This document shows positions 4,536 to 5,850 of a stretch of DNA of 5,850 bases, piece after piece (within the stretch, counting starts at the first letter, position 1; each line of letters begins with the position of its first letter). The position numbers and the translations under genes were made by a program. The stretch is taken from the NCBI GenBank assembly GCA_003486645.1, contig DNGI01000246.1, forward strand, positions 1 to 5,850. Direction: 5' to 3'. The notes beneath the pieces are model-generated. The model was given only the letters and a program-made list of their open reading frames with translations, searched no databases and was not told the DNA's origin. The stretch is from Cyanobacteria bacterium UBA11370 (lineage in GTDB: Bacteria > Cyanobacteriota > Cyanobacteriia > Cyanobacteriales > Coleofasciculaceae).

Positions 4536-5756
4536 ATGACGCGATTAATTCACGATAAATTTGCTAAAGATTACTTATCAGAGCTTCTCTCACCACTAGG
4601 AGTAGTAAATCCGGGGCGCGAAGTCTCTTCTGAAGTTCGCCAAATTGATGTTTACTTCACTCCAACGACTGGCGAAACTTCGTATAAAGAAAAGCTAGGA
4701 GTTTTGGGTAAAATGACCGAAACTACAGCACTATTTGAACCGTTCCGTAATCCGGTTAGTGTGGATGAGGTTCTGAGTTGTTTGAGTAAGTTATTAGAGG
4801 TGAAAGCGGAGGTAGAACGACTCTCAAGACGAGAAAATACTTCAGCTATTGAAGCCGATTTACCTAAGTTGTGGATTTTGACTCCCACGGCATCAACAAC
4901 CTTATTAAATGGGTTTGGGGCGACTCTAGATCAAGAGAATTGGTGCAGGGGAATATATTGGCTAGGGGAGTATTTACGAACTGCGATTGTGGTGATCCAT
5001 CAGTTACCAAAAATACCGGAAACGGTGTGGTTGCGAATTTTGGGTAAGGGTAGGGTACAATCTGAGGAGATCGCATCTCTGAGTACAATGCCTGTGGATG
5101 ACCCTTTTCGCTTACTTACGCTAGAATTAGTCTATCAATTACAATCTAACTTAGCTAAAAATCAACCAAAAGATTTAGAAGAAGAAGATAGGGAATTAAT
5201 TATGGCGATCGCTCCTTTGTTTCAAGAACAATTAGCTGCGGCAAAACAAGAAGGGATTCGGCAAGGTATTGAACTGTTTCAAGAACAGTTAGCTGCGGCA
5301 AAAGAAGAAGGGATTCAGCAGGGTATCGAACGGGGTATTGAACGGGGTATTGAACAAGGAGTTCAGGAGGGTATTGAACGAGGTAGGCAAGAAGAAAATC
5401 GGGCAATACTTGAAAATTTTATGAGCGTGCGTTTTGGGAAATTAGATTCAAAATCTGCAATATTTATTAGCCAAGTATCAGCTTTATCTGCTTCTGAATT
5501 TGCGACATTATTATTGCAATTGTCAACCCTATCTGTTGATGAGAGTGGGGTCAAAATAGCAAAAGAGTTACTTGCAGAAAAGGTTTTGAAAATTCGCTTT
5601 GGTCAATTAGATGAACGCCTTACCAGTCTCATCTCAAGTTTACTTACCTTGCGTCCAGAAGATTTAGAATTATTGTTGTTGCAGTTACCTCAATTGTCGG
5701 TGGAAGAATTGTTGGTGTTAACAACCCAACTGAAAAGAAATACTGGGGAAGTTTAA
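4536..5756 (+). CDS. Cyanobacterial protein of unknown function with Gly-Ile-Glu repeats and DUF4351-like C-terminus
   Basis: A 406-residue protein of a paralogous cyanobacterial type, with no established function. The N-terminal domain (1-205) contains MTRLIHDKFAKDYLSELL (1-18), VRQIDVYFTP (34-43), ALFEPFRNP (65-73), PKLWILTPTAS (110-120) and YWLGEYLRTAIVVIHQLP (141-158), blocks I associate with this family. Some relatives are grouped with Rpn/PD-(D/E)XK nuclease-like proteins, but I cannot identify a complete catalytic set here. Residues 228-246 and 247-265 are a 19-residue duplication. A run of four-residue units (RGIE, RGIE, QGVQ, EGIE, RGRQ; 266-285) follows, probably helical. Two DUF4351-like repeats, each with RFGxLD, follow at about 291-333 and 348-393. 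The central repeats often attract a spurious flagellar assembly FliH label. No Shine-Dalgarno precedes the ATG; I found no better start. Confidence 0.8.
   Translation: MTRLIHDKFAKDYLSELLSPLGVVNPGREVSSEVRQIDVYFTPTTGETSYKEKLGVLGKMTETTALFEPFRNPVSVDEVLSCLSKLLEVKAEVERLSRRENTSAIEADLPKLWILTPTASTTLLNGFGATLDQENWCRGIYWLGEYLRTAIVVIHQLPKIPETVWLRILGKGRVQSEEIASLSTMPVDDPFRLLTLELVYQLQSNLAKNQPKDLEEEDRELIMAIAPLFQEQLAAAKQEGIRQGIELFQEQLAAAKEEGIQQGIERGIERGIEQGVQEGIERGRQEENRAILENFMSVRFGKLDSKSAIFISQVSALSASEFATLLLQLSTLSVDESGVKIAKELLAEKVLKIRFGQLDERLTSLISSLLTLRPEDLELLLLQLPQLSVEELLVLTTQLKRNTGEV
5217..5330 (+). repeat. 57-bp in-frame tandem duplication
   Basis: Two direct copies, 5217-5273 and 5274-5330, match at 51 of 57 bases and encode two 19-residue units beginning LFQEQLAAAK and ending QGIE. 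Four of the six differences are at wobble or synonymous positions, so the duplication has been kept under protein-level constraint after it arose. Confidence 0.85.
5331..5390 (+). repeat. 12-bp tandem repeats encoding Gly-Ile-Glu units
   Basis: Five contiguous 12-bp units follow the 57-bp duplication. The first two (CGGGGTATTGAA at 5331-5342 and 5343-5354) are identical; the others (5355-5366, 5367-5378, 5379-5390) have diverged. They encode RGIE, RGIE, QGVQ, EGIE and RGRQ. The unit is a multiple of three, so copy number can vary without breaking the frame. Confidence 0.85.
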
Positions 5757-5850
5757 GAGTAATAACGTAAGTTGTTTAAATTTATAGCATAGTTTTGGAG
5801 TGTAGCCTAGCTGAATCAATTTGGAGATCATACCAAATCCGGTTAATACA
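5757..5850. other. 3' flank without a gene
   Basis: No coding region, RNA gene or convincing terminator is visible in these 94 bp. ATTTGG (5819-5824) can pair with CCAAAT (5833-5838) over an 8-nt loop, but no T-run follows. The ACCAAATCCGGTTAA stretch (5832-5846) resembles a sequence I recall as frequent between cyanobacterial genes and may be the edge of a dispersed repeat; that is memory, not shown here. Confidence 0.35.

Noticed and set aside
4536..5150. Confident PD-(D/E)XK nuclease call for the N-terminal domain
   Set aside because: An Ile-Asp-Val-Tyr strand (37-40) is suggestive, but I cannot see a reliable downstream (D/E)xK pair in correct context. A profile search or structure prediction would be needed.
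4536..5756. Flagellar assembly protein FliH/FlhB-type assignment for the last gene
   Set aside because: Such labels arise from the charged Gly-Ile-Glu repeats. The N-terminal domain is not FliH, and the other features indicate a non-flagellated cyanobacterium.

Overview
The window is cyanobacterial chromosome, probably from a filamentous species. Six perfect copies of the cyanobacterial HIP1 octamer GCGATCGC (starting at 1266, 2222, 3061, 3463, 4057 and 5205) are far more than chance would give in 5.85 kb. Degenerate heptanucleotide tandem repeats lie just outside genes, as is common in filamentous cyanobacteria. None of the four genes has a clear Shine-Dalgarno sequence. No rRNA, tRNA, CRISPR array, transposase gene or phage gene is visible.

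Layout. Positions 1-88 hold a G-rich degenerate repeat and then a heptamer array (TCAAAAT type) that runs into the stop codon of the first gene. Positions 89-2026 (minus strand) encode a membrane sensor histidine kinase with a Cache-like periplasmic sensor, HAMP, HisKA and HATPase domains, and no receiver domain. A short divergent intergenic region separates it from a plus-strand stand-alone RibD C-terminal (reductase-type) protein at 2139-2855. The last codons and stop of that gene lie inside a second heptamer array (GGGAGTA type, 2841-2868). Then comes a 411-bp gap with the most unusual structure in the window: a 150-bp palindromic element (2884-3033) with imperfect 39-bp inverted arms, flanked on both sides by a 13-bp direct repeat (12/13 identical). 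The rest of the gap (3047-3266) has no convincing gene.

At 3267-4463 lies a FemAB-like/GNAT-fold protein of the PF04339 family. After a 72-bp gap with a palindrome and a direct repeat, 4536-5756 encodes a cyanobacterial protein of unknown function. It has a conserved N-terminal domain, an internally repeated coiled-coil-like segment rich in Gly-Ile-Glu units, and two C-terminal DUF4351-like repeats. The last 94 bp hold no gene.

How the genes relate. The four products have no evident common pathway: signalling, a flavin-type reductase, a cell-wall-type acyl/aminoacyl transferase family, and an unknown protein. They look like ordinary single-gene units, not a dedicated system. The noteworthy biology is in the repeats: heptamer arrays that have become the ends of two genes, and a small MITE-like element inserted right beside one of them.
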